A model generated the notes under the pieces. The model saw only the letters and a program-made list of their open reading frames with translations, searched no databases and had not been told where the DNA came from. A DNA stretch of 64,000 nt from Calothrix brevissima NIES-22 (GTDB lineage: Bacteria; Cyanobacteriota; Cyanobacteriia; Cyanobacteriales; Nostocaceae). Position 1 is the stretch's first letter. Each line of letters begins with the position of its first letter. The stretch lies in the NCBI RefSeq assembly GCF_002367995.1, contig NZ_AP018207.1:7736199-7800198 (forward strand). The letters are read 5' to 3'. The position numbers and the translations under genes are program-made. Positions 45,102 to 53,779 of the stretch are shown in pieces.

Positions 45102-45458
45102 TTATCTTGGTAAGCATGGTAATTGCGTTATTTGCGATATTTGCTGCTGGGATGGCAATGGTTGTAATTGCGGTTTGTTAAGCTGACAAAGGCTAATATA
45201 AGGAATATGCTTGGCGTTTTCTTGTTGACGAATCTGCTGTTTTTGCTCGTTTGTTAAATGTTGGATTCTATTGCAGAAGTTTTGGTTCCCATTAGTGCAT
45301 CTACGCTGTGCCTCATTCAAAAAATATCCGCTTACGGGTATTTCTCTTTGTTCTTGGGGAAAAACGCCCATATCTGCAATTGCTTTAGTTTCTGATACAA
45401 GCAAGCAAGAGCTAAAAAATAAAACGGCTGTCATCAGTGTCTTTTTTGTAGCTATCAT
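45102..45458 (-). CDS. Small secreted protein, unknown
   Basis: 118 residues from MIATKKTLMTAVLFFSSCLL, a good signal peptide ending near SETKA. The mature part contains two Cys in CTNGNQNFC and another two further on, and is Gln/Pro rich (QPLPSQQQISQITQLPCLPR). No family recognised. A longer frame to 45536 adds an unlikely leader. Confidence 0.5.
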   Translation of the reverse strand: MIATKKTLMTAVLFFSSCLLVSETKAIADMGVFPQEQREIPVSGYFLNEAQRRCTNGNQNFCNRIQHLTNEQKQQIRQQENAKHIPYISLCQLNKPQLQPLPSQQQISQITQLPCLPR

Positions 45459-45691
45459 CACAATTATGCCTATTATTTGATTGTGGGAAAGATACGTAGT
45501 AGCGTAGCACGCCACTACAATTATGTTAACCGTCAAGTTTACTTTTAAGTTACGTTAGGCTTTGGATAAATTCGTCTAATAAATTGAAAGCGATCGCTAC
45601 AGCCATGAAATTTTCGGCGTTGCTGATTGATGGGATGATTTTTATCTCACGCAAAGGCGCAAAGGCGCAAAGAATCGACTTTCAGCTTTGT

Positions 45692-45842
45692 CTAGAAGTC
45701 TAAATTCATCCCGCAAATATGCAACGCCAAATTTTCTAGTTGTTCTATGCTTTGATTCTCCAGATTGGCTTGTATTGACTGGGGAATTTCGCCAAACCGC
45801 AGCCGTAATATTTGGATCAATTGAAACGCGATCGCTTTATTC
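45692..45842 (-). pseudogene. DUF4351 C-terminal remnant
   Basis: The minus frame reads FQLIQILRLRFGEIPQSIQA then LENQSIEQLENLALHICG, which matches the C-terminal DUF4351 module of Rpn-type PD-(D/E)XK proteins. The nuclease part is gone; the frame runs into the CRISPR repeats on its upstream side. Inactive relic. Confidence 0.55.
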
Positions 45843-45864
45843 TTCCACACACGGTATCTGGGAT

Positions 45865-46094
45865 GTTTCCGCAACCAATTACCCCGCAAGGGGATTGAAA
45901 CACAAATATACTAACATTGATAGCCCAAGATATGCCGTTTCCACAACCAATTACCCCGCAAGGGGATTGAAACTAGCGAGTGCCAGATTTTAGAGTGACT
46001 ATTCCAGTGTTTCCGCAACTAATTACCCCGCAAGGGGATTTAAATTCTTTTTATACGCCAGCACTGCACGAAATCGAGCAAGTTTCCACAACCA
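45865..46094 (+). CRISPR. Orphan CRISPR mini-array, 3.3 repeats
   Basis: Three 37-bp repeats at 45865-45901, 45937-45973 and 46009-46045, beginning GTTTCCGCAACCAATTACCC and ending GCAAGGGGATTGAAAC. Copy 2 has one change (GTTTCCACAACC); copy 3 has three (AACTAATT, GGGATTTAAAT). A truncated fourth repeat, GTTTCCACAACCA, is at 46082-46094. Spacers are 35, 35 and 36 bases. Repeat decay at the right end suggests the leader side is left. No cas gene is near; this repeat type is common in cyanobacteria with type I-D/III systems, so processing in trans is possible. Confidence 0.93.
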
Positions 46095-46679
46095 AAAATA
46101 AACTGAAAAAAGAGCGATCGCAATCACGATAAATATTGTTTTTCTTAAAACTTCTGAATCTCCGTGTCCTCTGCGCCTCTGTGGTTCAATTAAATAGTTT
46201 TAAACCGCAGAGTACGCAGAGAGCGCGGAGAGGCTATTTTATAACTGCTGCGTGTTGTGACAAAGCATGTAAATCTATGTTTAGTAATATTACTGAAAAT
46301 ATCAAGGCTTTATTTAAGAGTTACATCAGAAAAATTGGGTAGTAACTGGGTAGTAATTGGGTAGTTTTACCCTATATAACTACCGGAGATTGATCCATAA
46401 TAATTGATATAAATCATCGCTGGCAACCACATTTAAAGCTAGCATTTAGTAAATCTTGCGATAGACCAAAACCCTTAGGCAAAACTCAGGGTTTTTTAAA
46501 TTTATTTATCAGTTTTAATCCGTAAACTGACTCACCACCTCTGATGCGCGATTAAGCAATGAAAGAGCGATCGCCTGTTACGGGAAAAATTAACCGAGAA
46601 TTGCTGTTGTAAAATCTTGAGAGTATTTTATATAACAAGTATACGTAACTTTATTTTTAACCAGCAGCCGCAAGCTTGA
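46095..46679. other. Repeat-rich gap left of the TnpB insertion
   Basis: Contains a CCTCTGCGCCTCTGTGGTTC ... CCGCAGAGTACGCAGAGAGC inverted repeat (46168-46232) and a hairpin AAAACCCTTAGG...CAGGGTTTTTT at 46467-46498. Near 46325-46370 the unit AACTGGGTAGTA/ATTGGGTAGTT is repeated. No gene. Confidence 0.55.
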
Positions 46680-48240
46680 TGAAATTACCTGAAACAGCAA
46701 GAAGGCTCACACCAACCCGGAGGGAGGTGTCGAGATGAATTGCGCGTGAGGCTTCCGGTGAGCGTCAGCCGAACCGTTGACGACAGCCCTCTGACCAATA
46801 TTGAGCGTCAGCGAAATCAGGGAAGAGGGCATGGAGGAAACGAACAAAATATTTGTTTAAGTTGCGATATTTTTAACTATTTGTGTTACCATGAACAAGT
46901 AAACACGGTAAGGTCGATACCATGTATAGAGCAATTAAAGTTAGAATCTATCCCACTGATGAGCAAGAATCCTATTTAGCTCAATGTTTTGGCAATACTC
47001 GTTGGTTGTGGAATTATATGCTTAACGCCACAACAACTGCGTATAAAGAAACAGGAAAAGGTCTTTCTAAGGCGGCAATGGATAAGTTGCTTCCAGCGTT
47101 AAAGAAAGAATATGAATGGTTAGGACTTGCATATAGTCAAGTATTACAGCGAGTGACATTCAACCTTTCTAGCGCTTTTGTCAATTTCTTTGAGGGACGC
47201 GCTAAGTATCCTAACTTTAAATCTAAGCATGGTAAACAATCGATTCAATATCCGCAAAACGTGAAGTTAATGCCACAGGATAGCTTCATTAAGTTTCCTG
47301 GCAATTTGGGGATAGTTAAAACTGTGTTTCACAAGGGACTACCAGATGCTAAGTTCACGACTGTAAGTATATCTAAAAATGCAGATGGTAGATACTACGC
47401 TTCCATTCTGTTCAATCAAGAAGATGAACCAATAGCAGCTATTAATGAGGCTATTGGCGTTGACCTTGGATTAAAAAACTTTGCTATAACTTCTGATGGG
47501 TCAAAGTATGACCTACCTAAGAAGCTACTAGCAAAACTAGAGAGAAATAGGAAGCGTAAACAGAAAAAATTAGCGAGAAAGAAGGATAAAACATCTAATA
47601 AACGTCAAAAAGCTAGATGCTTAGTAGCTAAAATTTCTGGCAAAATCTCTAGAGTTAGAGAAGATTTTCTGCACAAGCTATCTCGCAAAATAGCATACGA
47701 AAATCAAGTAATTTGTGTGGAAGATTTGGCAGTCAAGAACATGGTTAAAAATCCTAACCTTGCAAAAGCTATTAGTGACCAAGGATGGGGGATGTTTCTC
47801 ACCATGTTGAAATACAAAGCTGAAAGATTTGGACACACATACCAAGAAATCAATCGTTTCTTCCCCTCATCTCAACTTTGTAGCGAAACTCTACTACCAA
47901 TTCCAATGCTGCAAAAAGGTTATGATTCATTGAAAATTAGGTTTATAGATTGTCCACACTGCCAAAAGCAGCATGATAGAGACATCAATGCTGCGATCAA
48001 CATAAAAAATGAAGCTTTGCGACTTTTGGTGAGCCAGTACGGTCTTGGGGTTTCCCCAAATGAAGTAACTGGCGAACTCGTAAGAGTGTTAGGAACTAGC
48101 ACTTCTGCCCAAGGAGGGGATGTAAGACCAAAGACTTCTGGACGTAAAAAATCCACCAAGTCTGAGGCAATCCCCAATGATTTGGGAAGCCTACACTCAC
48201 CCGTCAGGGGAGTGTAGGTAGTTCACTACCCTACGATAGC
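46680..48240 (+). mobile_element. IS200/IS605-type element with tnpB only
   Basis: The left boundary is approximate, in a structured region (46690-46860). The right end contains the CTACACTCACC-loop-GGGGAGTGTAG hairpin (48189-48216) overlapping the tnpB stop, as is usual for the right end/omega-RNA of these elements. No tnpA. The coding frame downstream of it is open through the right end, so the insertion seems to have cut another gene. Confidence 0.6.
46922..48217 (+). CDS. tnpB: TnpB RNA-guided endonuclease with degraded zinc finger
   Basis: 431 residues. N-terminal part typical of TnpB (YRAIKVRIYPTDEQESYLAQ). RuvC residues present: D181 in GVDLGLKNFA, E267 in VEDLAVKNM, D354 in HDRDINAAINI. 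The zinc ribbon, normally CxxC...CxxC, retains CPHC (344, 347) but the first pair reads CSET, so one ligand is lost, with an added insertion (LLPIPMLQKG). TnpB cuts DNA guided by RNA from the element end. The loss suggests reduced function, but the reading frame is intact. Confidence 0.9.
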   Translation: MYRAIKVRIYPTDEQESYLAQCFGNTRWLWNYMLNATTTAYKETGKGLSKAAMDKLLPALKKEYEWLGLAYSQVLQRVTFNLSSAFVNFFEGRAKYPNFKSKHGKQSIQYPQNVKLMPQDSFIKFPGNLGIVKTVFHKGLPDAKFTTVSISKNADGRYYASILFNQEDEPIAAINEAIGVDLGLKNFAITSDGSKYDLPKKLLAKLERNRKRKQKKLARKKDKTSNKRQKARCLVAKISGKISRVREDFLHKLSRKIAYENQVICVEDLAVKNMVKNPNLAKAISDQGWGMFLTMLKYKAERFGHTYQEINRFFPSSQLCSETLLPIPMLQKGYDSLKIRFIDCPHCQKQHDRDINAAINIKNEALRLLVSQYGLGVSPNEVTGELVRVLGTSTSAQGGDVRPKTSGRKKSTKSEAIPNDLGSLHSPVRGV

Positions 48241-48693
48241 TTTACGATTGTCATACCTCAACCACTATCTGTGGTTTTGCAACGATTAAATGCAAAAGTT
48301 GAAGCACCAAAATTATATCGATTCTCTAGAGAACACGCGCCATATCAAGGAACTGTTTCTGAGCAAGGTTTTCAAATTACGCGGATTATTCACTATCGCA
48401 ACTCGTTTTTACCAGTCATTAAAGGACGCTTTCAAGTCGAGTCTTCTTATCAAACAGAAGTACATATTAAAATGAGCCTACATCCTTTTGTGATGGCGTT
48501 TTTAGGATTTTGGTTTTTCTTTTGGTATAGTGCAACTATTCCTATAAGTTTGCTAGGTTCTATACCTAATGGAATGCCAATAATATTTTTAGGAATGCCG
48601 ATATTAATGTTGATTATATTTTGGTTTGCTTTTTGGAACGAAGCAAATCGCAGCCGTAATGAATTGACGCAAATTCTTCAGGGAGAATTATAA
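48217..48693 (+). pseudogene. Membrane protein gene cut by the TnpB insertion
   Basis: An open frame of 158 codons continues upstream of the first possible start (GTG 48271) to the end of the IS: SSLPYDSFTIVIPQPLSVVL. The protein has a beta-rich N-part (YRFSREHAPYQGTVSEQGFQ) and two membrane segments (FVMAFLGFWFFFWYSA; MPIIFLGMPILMLIIFWFAF). The 5' end was probably removed by the insertion. A 140-residue product from GTG is still possible. Family not named. Confidence 0.55.
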
Positions 48694-49106
48694 GTTGTCA
48701 GTTGTCAGTTGTCAGTTGTCAGTTGTAAGGACTTAATACCGTTTATCAATGAATATGCACTTAATTAGCCCACTTCTGTGGGCTTTGTTTGTTTAGCCCC
48801 ACCCTTCTAGGGTGAGGGCGATATAGCGCAACTTCACATAGAATTAGTATAAGTTCTTCATGACCTTTACGTAAGTTTGGAATATATGATTTGTATGGTG
48901 GTAGACTAGCGCACCTCTAATTATTATGAAGCATTGGTGCGTTGCGCTACGCAACAACACACCCTACTTTAATTTTGAATTTTGAATTTTGAATTTTGAA
49001 TTGTTATTATCCCATCTTCAGCACGATTAATAGTATTATGTCGTTCGCTATTAACAGAAAAAATCTGCATAATAAATAAGCTAAAAATAGCGCTACAGAA
49101 TGTTTT
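48694..49106. repeat. GTTGTCA repeats, terminators and palindromes
   Basis: About five GTTGTCA heptamers (48694-48728), a terminator AGCCCAC-TTCT-GTGGGCT followed by T-rich DNA (48767-48792), a CCACCCTTCTAGGGTGAGG hairpin (48799-48818; also at 59607), GTGCGTTGCGCTACGCAACA palindromes (48940) and AATTTTGA tandem units (48970-49005). Confidence 0.7.
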
Positions 49107-49373
49107 ATGACTTCAACACATTCTCAAAAAGTCCTAAAAATGATTGAGGATAAATTACTGGAAGCTTATGCAAGATACTACGGGGACTTGAATGTTGGAG
49201 ATATGTCTCCCGAAGAATTCGTTAACACCTACGGACGCATTGAAGATAGGGTTAATGGTAATTTAAACTTAGGCGCGATCGCACCTGATGAATCTACTTC
49301 TACTTTCTCGACAAACTCAGCTAAAGCCGATCGCAATTCAGAATCATCCAAAGATTCCCAAAATGTCGCCTGA
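49107..49373 (+). CDS. Small protein overlapping the recombinase 3' end
   Basis: 88 codons. The first ~45 (SQKVLKMIEDKLLEAYARYY ... MSPEEFVNTYGRIEDRV) look like a genuine helical protein; the last ~48 codons overlap the recombinase gene on the other strand and are low-complexity (STSTFSTNSAKADRNSESS). Possibly a gene whose 3' end was replaced when the recombinase came to lie against it. Confidence 0.45.
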   Translation: MTSTHSQKVLKMIEDKLLEAYARYYGDLNVGDMSPEEFVNTYGRIEDRVNGNLNLGAIAPDESTSTFSTNSAKADRNSESSKDSQNVA

Positions 49374-50635
49374 GATGCGATCGCGATTTTGCGTTTAGCA
49401 TTCTCAAAAGCATCCTTATCAACTATTCTTGTGGGCGTTGATAGGGTGCTAATTGTTACCTCAATTTTGGCGATCGCTTCAATGATATTTGGGTTAGAAC
49501 TGCGTAACCCCCGCAAAACAGATAATTCGTTGGTTAAGTTTTCAATTTCTTTGGTGTTAATTACCTCAATTTTGCTTGACTGGATTTGTAAATAGTCAAT
49601 TAAATTTGGTGCATTGTCACATAAAGCCGCGATCGTTTGGGCGATGATTTCCCGCAATCGCGGACATTTGGCATTATCGCAATGATACTTACCGGGTTTG
49701 TTGTAGTTAACACAACGTATATACTCGACTTTCGTTTTGTGGCGGGAGAAGTTGCGATACATACTTCCGCCACAATGAACGCATTTAATTAAACCTGCGA
49801 GTGGATATTCACCACGGGTAGATGTGGCGGAACTGCGATACTTTTTATTGGCTAATAACTTATTTTGAATTGCGGCTACGGTATCTGCGGTAATTAAAGC
49901 TGGGTGGGTGTTGAAATTAATAATAGGTTCCCGATTTACCCCTGGCTTTTTTTTGACAAAATAAGCTGTATGTCCCTGCAATGCGGGATTTTTCACCCAA
50001 TCTCGCAACCCAGCGACGCTAAACACTACCTCATATTCCTGGTAAATATAATTGCAGACATCCTTAAGCGATCGCATCGACAAAGTTAAATCAATAATTA
50101 TCTTAGCTAGCTCAAAATAAGTTTTCCCCGATTTCTCGTGAATCTGATAATTCGGCGTTAATCGCTGATTTTCGTTTTTACTATAGCCAAAGGGCGGTAC
50201 ACAATACTTTAATTGCTGGCGAAAATAATTATTACCATGCTTAATCCTCTGAGATAACAACCGCGATTCAAATTCCGCCAAACCAGACATTTGATTAATA
50301 CTAAACCAGCCAAAGGGCGAATTTGGATCAACCGGTGCATCCAATATCCGCAGATTGACGTTATGCTTAACGAAAATATCAATCGCTTTATGAATCGCAA
50401 TTACACTGCGCCCTAAGCGATCCACACGAGTGATAATAATTTCATCAACTTGATTGTGCTGCGCCAACTTCAGCAACTCGTTATACTGTTTTCTCCCATC
50501 GTTGCGTCCCGATTCTATATCTATTAAAACTTCCGTTGCACCCGCCGCTTTTAATCTCGCTATTTGCTGATTTAAGGCGTCAAACTCCTCAGCTTGTTCT
50601 TGCGTACTCACGCGGGCGTAACCGTAAACTCTCAT
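49229..50635 (-). CDS. Large serine recombinase of the nifE element (XisF-like)
   Basis: 468 residues. Catalytic domain with YGYARVST (nucleophile Ser10), TRVDRLGRSV and GLAEFESRLLSQRI; recombinase domain, zinc ribbon IKCVHCGGSMYRN, then coiled coil. Similar throughout to the hupS-element enzyme. The gene begins 62 bases inside the junction with the nifE 5' fragment and reads in the same direction as nifE, so nif transcription would run into it. Confidence 0.92.
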   Translation of the reverse strand: MRVYGYARVSTQEQAEEFDALNQQIARLKAAGATEVLIDIESGRNDGRKQYNELLKLAQHNQVDEIIITRVDRLGRSVIAIHKAIDIFVKHNVNLRILDAPVDPNSPFGWFSINQMSGLAEFESRLLSQRIKHGNNYFRQQLKYCVPPFGYSKNENQRLTPNYQIHEKSGKTYFELAKIIIDLTLSMRSLKDVCNYIYQEYEVVFSVAGLRDWVKNPALQGHTAYFVKKKPGVNREPIINFNTHPALITADTVAAIQNKLLANKKYRSSATSTRGEYPLAGLIKCVHCGGSMYRNFSRHKTKVEYIRCVNYNKPGKYHCDNAKCPRLREIIAQTIAALCDNAPNLIDYLQIQSSKIEVINTKEIENLTNELSVLRGLRSSNPNIIEAIAKIEVTISTLSTPTRIVDKDAFENAKRKIAIASQATFWESLDDSELRSALAEFVEKVEVDSSGAIAPKFKLPLTLSSMRP

Positions 50636-50696
50636 GGGAATTTATCTAAAATCAGTCCCCAAATCATATCACAAAAAGTGTTGTTGTAAGTGCTAT

Positions 50697-50701
50697 GGTT
50701 C
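50697..50701. repeat. nifE element core, right copy
   Basis: GGTTC (GAACC on the coding strand). The element-side arm is GTGTTGTTGTAAGTGCTAT. Confidence 0.8.
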
Positions 50702-51259
50702 TGCCGTACCTACTACATATTCCAACAAAGCTTCGCCACCAAAGCGGTTACCCAGGTTTTTACTGCCAATAAATCCGGGAGCAATCACCGGAATCACAGG
50801 AGTTCCTAACTTTTCCGCCGCAGTTTTGCACACAGCATCCATATCATCGCCAATCAAAGCGGTGACGCAGGTAGCGTAAACAAAGATAGCTGCTGGATTA
50901 TAACGTTTATGTATTTCCGCGATCGCTTTATAGAGTTTCTTCTCGCCACCAAAGATGACATCATTTTCAGTTAAGTCAGTGGTAAACCCCGTTTTGTAAA
51001 GCATGGGGCCTGAAGAGAGACTACCACGACTACCCCAGGAATTACCAGCGCAGGCGATCGGCCCGTGGACTAAATGAGCAGCATCCGTAATAGGTACTAG
51101 AGCAATCATCGCCCCATCAAACGCGCAACCGCCTTGAGCTGCTCCCGGTTGTGCTTGTTGGGTACAAGATTTATTTTTCTTTTCGCTCTGTTTGTGCTGA
51201 TTATGTTCGCATCCTGACTCACTAAGCAGCTCGTTGATTTTACCTTGGGTGATTTTCAT
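50697..51259 (-). CDS. nifE: FeMo-cofactor scaffold subunit NifE, 5' part
   Basis: 186 codons plus the core codon: [20 protein letters not shown] ... [16 protein letters not shown]. The cysteine motifs [11 protein letters not shown] and [13 protein letters not shown] match NifE. The sequence departs after GTAEP at the GAACC core; a stop follows at once (TAG), so before excision a 188-residue fragment would be made. Confidence 0.95.
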
Positions 51260-51289
51260 CTCTCTTCTCTTGCTGGATGGCAGGTTTAT

Positions 51290-51480
51290 ACCAATTCAAA
51301 ATTCAAAATTCAAAATTAAGATATTGCTGAATTTAGTAGAATTGGTGTGAATTGTTCTCTGAGTGTTGTCCGTTGTCATTTGTCGTTGTACTTTGAATAA
51401 CTAATAACTAATAACTAATGACCAATGACTAATGACCAATGACTAATGACTAAATGGTAATAGGTAATGGGTATTGATTA
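51290..51480. repeat. AATTCAAA and TAATGAC tandem repeats
   Basis: AATTCAAA units (51294-51320) and TAATGAC/CAATGAC units (51400-51455) in the gap between the Mo-nitro_C gene and nifE. Confidence 0.8.
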
Positions 51481-51491
51481 ATGTCTCAGGT

Positions 51492-51830
51492 CTAACAAAT
51501 GTATTGCGTCACATCCTCGCCACATTCATCGCTCAGAAAAGATAAAGCCCGCAAACGCAAACTAATTACCTCGTCATACAAAGGATTAAATTTGCACAGT
51601 GCTGGAATATGATAAGTATGCCCAAATAAATTAATGTCGCGCTCAAACGGGCAACAGCAGGGAATGACGCGACAAATTAAATGAGCAAAATTAGCATTCT
51701 TTACTTTAATACCATCTACCAGACGACGCAAAGGCTTAAGAATATCAAAAGAACCAGAGCCTTTATAGTTAGGTGGATGGTAATTTGGCTGAGGATGAGG
51801 GTGATGGTGAGTTATACTTGCCATAATCAA
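51492..51830 (-). CDS. Mo-dependent nitrogenase-associated protein (Mo-nitro_C)
   Basis: 112 residues. His/Pro-rich N-terminus (HHHPHPQPNYHPPNY) then the domain LKPLRRLVDGIKVKNANFAH, CRVIPCCCPFERDINLFGHT and LRLRALSFLSDECGEDV. This short family often lies between nifK and nifE in Nostocales; function unknown. It ends 233 bases upstream of the nifE start. Confidence 0.85.
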   Translation of the reverse strand: MIMASITHHHPHPQPNYHPPNYKGSGSFDILKPLRRLVDGIKVKNANFAHLICRVIPCCCPFERDINLFGHTYHIPALCKFNPLYDEVISLRLRALSFLSDECGEDVTQYIC

Positions 51831-51916
51831 TACCTCAATTACAGGAAAAAGTAAAAAGTAAAAGATATTTCTTGTTACTTTTTACTTTTAAAATATGCCG
51901 CGAGTGACTGTAATTT

Positions 51917-52174
51917 CTAACGAACTAAGTCGTAGGAAATATCGGTCTTAGAAGGAATGTTGGTACGTTGATCGATGTCCTCGAAGATTGTATTAACAAC
52001 CCAGTTGAGGAGGTTAATTACACCTTGGTAACCGATGGTGCTGTAGCGGTGCAAGTGGTGACGATCCATGATAGGATAGCCGATTCTGACTAAGGGTACC
52101 TTGCAATCGCGCCATAGGTACTTACCGTAGGAGTTACCGATTAACAAATCAACTGGTTCGGTGAACAACAGAGA
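51917..52174 (-). CDS. nifK: Nitrogenase MoFe protein beta chain, 3' fragment
   Basis: About 85 residues from SLLFTEPVDLLIGNSYGKYL to TDISYDLVR and stop: the conserved C-terminus of cyanobacterial NifK, including DRHHLHRYSTIGYQG. The frame stays open upstream to 52270, but sequence before SLLF (DSQRIS..) no longer resembles NifK, so the junction lies around 52174-52180. The 5' part of nifK is outside the window. Confidence 0.88.
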   Translation of the reverse strand, partial: SLLFTEPVDLLIGNSYGKYLWRDCKVPLVRIGYPIMDRHHLHRYSTIGYQGVINLLNWVVNTIFEDIDQRTNIPSKTDISYDLVR

Positions 52175-52230
52175 ACTAATGCGCTGACTATCAGGTAAAA
52201 TTAAACTAACGCTGCAATGGTTGAATATAT

Positions 52231-53779
52231 GAACGTTTGGGGTTATGCGCGGGTTTCCACAGATGAACAAGCAGAAGATAAAGGCGCGTTAATTAAGCAG
52301 ATGCGACGGTTGCGGGATGCTGGCGCAACGCAGATATATTATGACGTAGAAAGCCGGACGAGCGATCGCCGCAAAGGACTGTTACAGTTAATTGAAGATA
52401 TTAATGCAACCCCACCGGGGAAAGTAGCCAAGCTGTTATTTATTCGCATCGACCGATTAACATCTTCATCAATGACATTTTATCGGTTGATGGATGCGTT
52501 AAAAAAGAAAGGTATACAGCCATCTGCCCTAGATGAACCATTTGATTTATCAAGTATTGGTGGTGAGTTAACTATTGATGTCAGACTAGCAGCATCAAAG
52601 TATGAGGTGAAAATGCTGGCGATGCGAGTCAAAAAAGAACGCGACACCCGCAAAGAAAATAAAAAACCTCACTGGAATGCCCCATTGGGGTATATTGTGG
52701 AGGATGATAAATATAAACGCGATGAACGTCCTTGCGTTTGCTTGCTTGCAGGTAAGCGAGAATTTACGCGATCGCAATTAATGCGATTTGTCTTTGATAC
52801 CTTTTTTACAGTCGGTACAGTCTCCCAAACCGTAAAAGTTCTTCACGATACTTTTGGTATTCAAGCCAACGCAGTCCCCAAAGCCACAGATAGCAAAATA
52901 AATATCCTCACAGAAAATGAGGACATTGTATTAGAAAATATAAATAAATCCCGTAGCGGCGCATTAAATCTGCGTTATCCCCACACCGGCTTGAAATGGT
53001 CTGTTTCTGGGTTACGCTCGATACTGGTTAACCCTATCTATGCAGGGGGAACGCTGTACAATATTATGGTTCGCCCCAAAGGACACCGCAAACCCTTCGA
53101 TGAATGGGAAGTCACCTGGGGAACCCACGAAGACGAAGCCATTATCACCCGCGAAGAACACGAACGCATCAAAGCCACGATTCGAGAGAACCGCAATAAT
53201 CGCTGGGCTACCGAACAAAAACATATTAACCCATTTGCCAACTTAGTTAAATGCGCTCATTGTGGCGCAGCTTATAGCCGCCAGTGCAAAAAATTAGTGA
53301 AACGCCAAGGTTTTATTCGCCATCATTATCAATGTAGTTTTTACCGCACAAACGCTTGTCAAAACGGACGCATGATAGCTTCCGATGAATTAGAAAAGCA
53401 AGTAATTAATCATCTAGTTCATGAAGCAGAAAAATTAGCAGGATTAGTAGAACAAAAAGTTGATAATACTGAAGAATCAGCAGAAATTAAAACACTCCGT
53501 ACATCTTTAAACACCTTAGAAGCATTACCATCAAATCCCGCCATTGAAAAAGCCAAAGAAGAGATGAGAATGCAAATAGCCACAGCTTTAGCGATGACAA
53601 ATAACACATCAAAACAATATTTAATTGCCAAAGAACGGATTATTTCTGCCTTTTCTAACGAGAGATATTGGCAACAATTAGAACCAGAAGATAAACAAGC
53701 TTTACTTAAAGGTTGTATCAAAAAAATCGTGGTAGATGGCAACCTAGTAACAGGAGTTGAACTACTATATTTACACTAA
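52231..53779 (+). CDS. Large serine recombinase of the nifK element
   Basis: About 515 residues from MNVWGYARVSTDEQ (nucleophile Ser10); an upstream start at 52217 is also possible. The catalytic domain has IRIDRLTSSSMTFY. Zinc ribbon VKCAHCGAAYSRQC. It is more distant from the hupS and nifE enzymes than they are from each other, indicating a separate origin. It faces away from nifK with its start ~50 bases from the break. Confidence 0.9.

Larger units (their letters stand above)
44403..50701. mobile_element. nifE excision element, 6.3 kb
   Basis: Ends in a 5-bp repeat (6,294 bp apart) that splits codons 187-188 of nifE. It carries the serine recombinase near the 5' fragment of nifE, a TnpB insertion, an orphan CRISPR mini-array, several hypothetical genes and relics. 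The short core suits large serine recombinases, as for the fdxN element. Confidence 0.88.

Noticed and set aside
45688-45993. 101-codon plus-strand frame through the CRISPR repeats
   Set aside because: It translates CRISPR repeats (NYPARGLKH) and antisense of the DUF4351 relic.
51917-52270. An independent 117-residue gene at the nifK position
   Set aside because: It is the C-terminus of NifK plus a chance extension into the element; the first ~30 residues do not resemble NifK.
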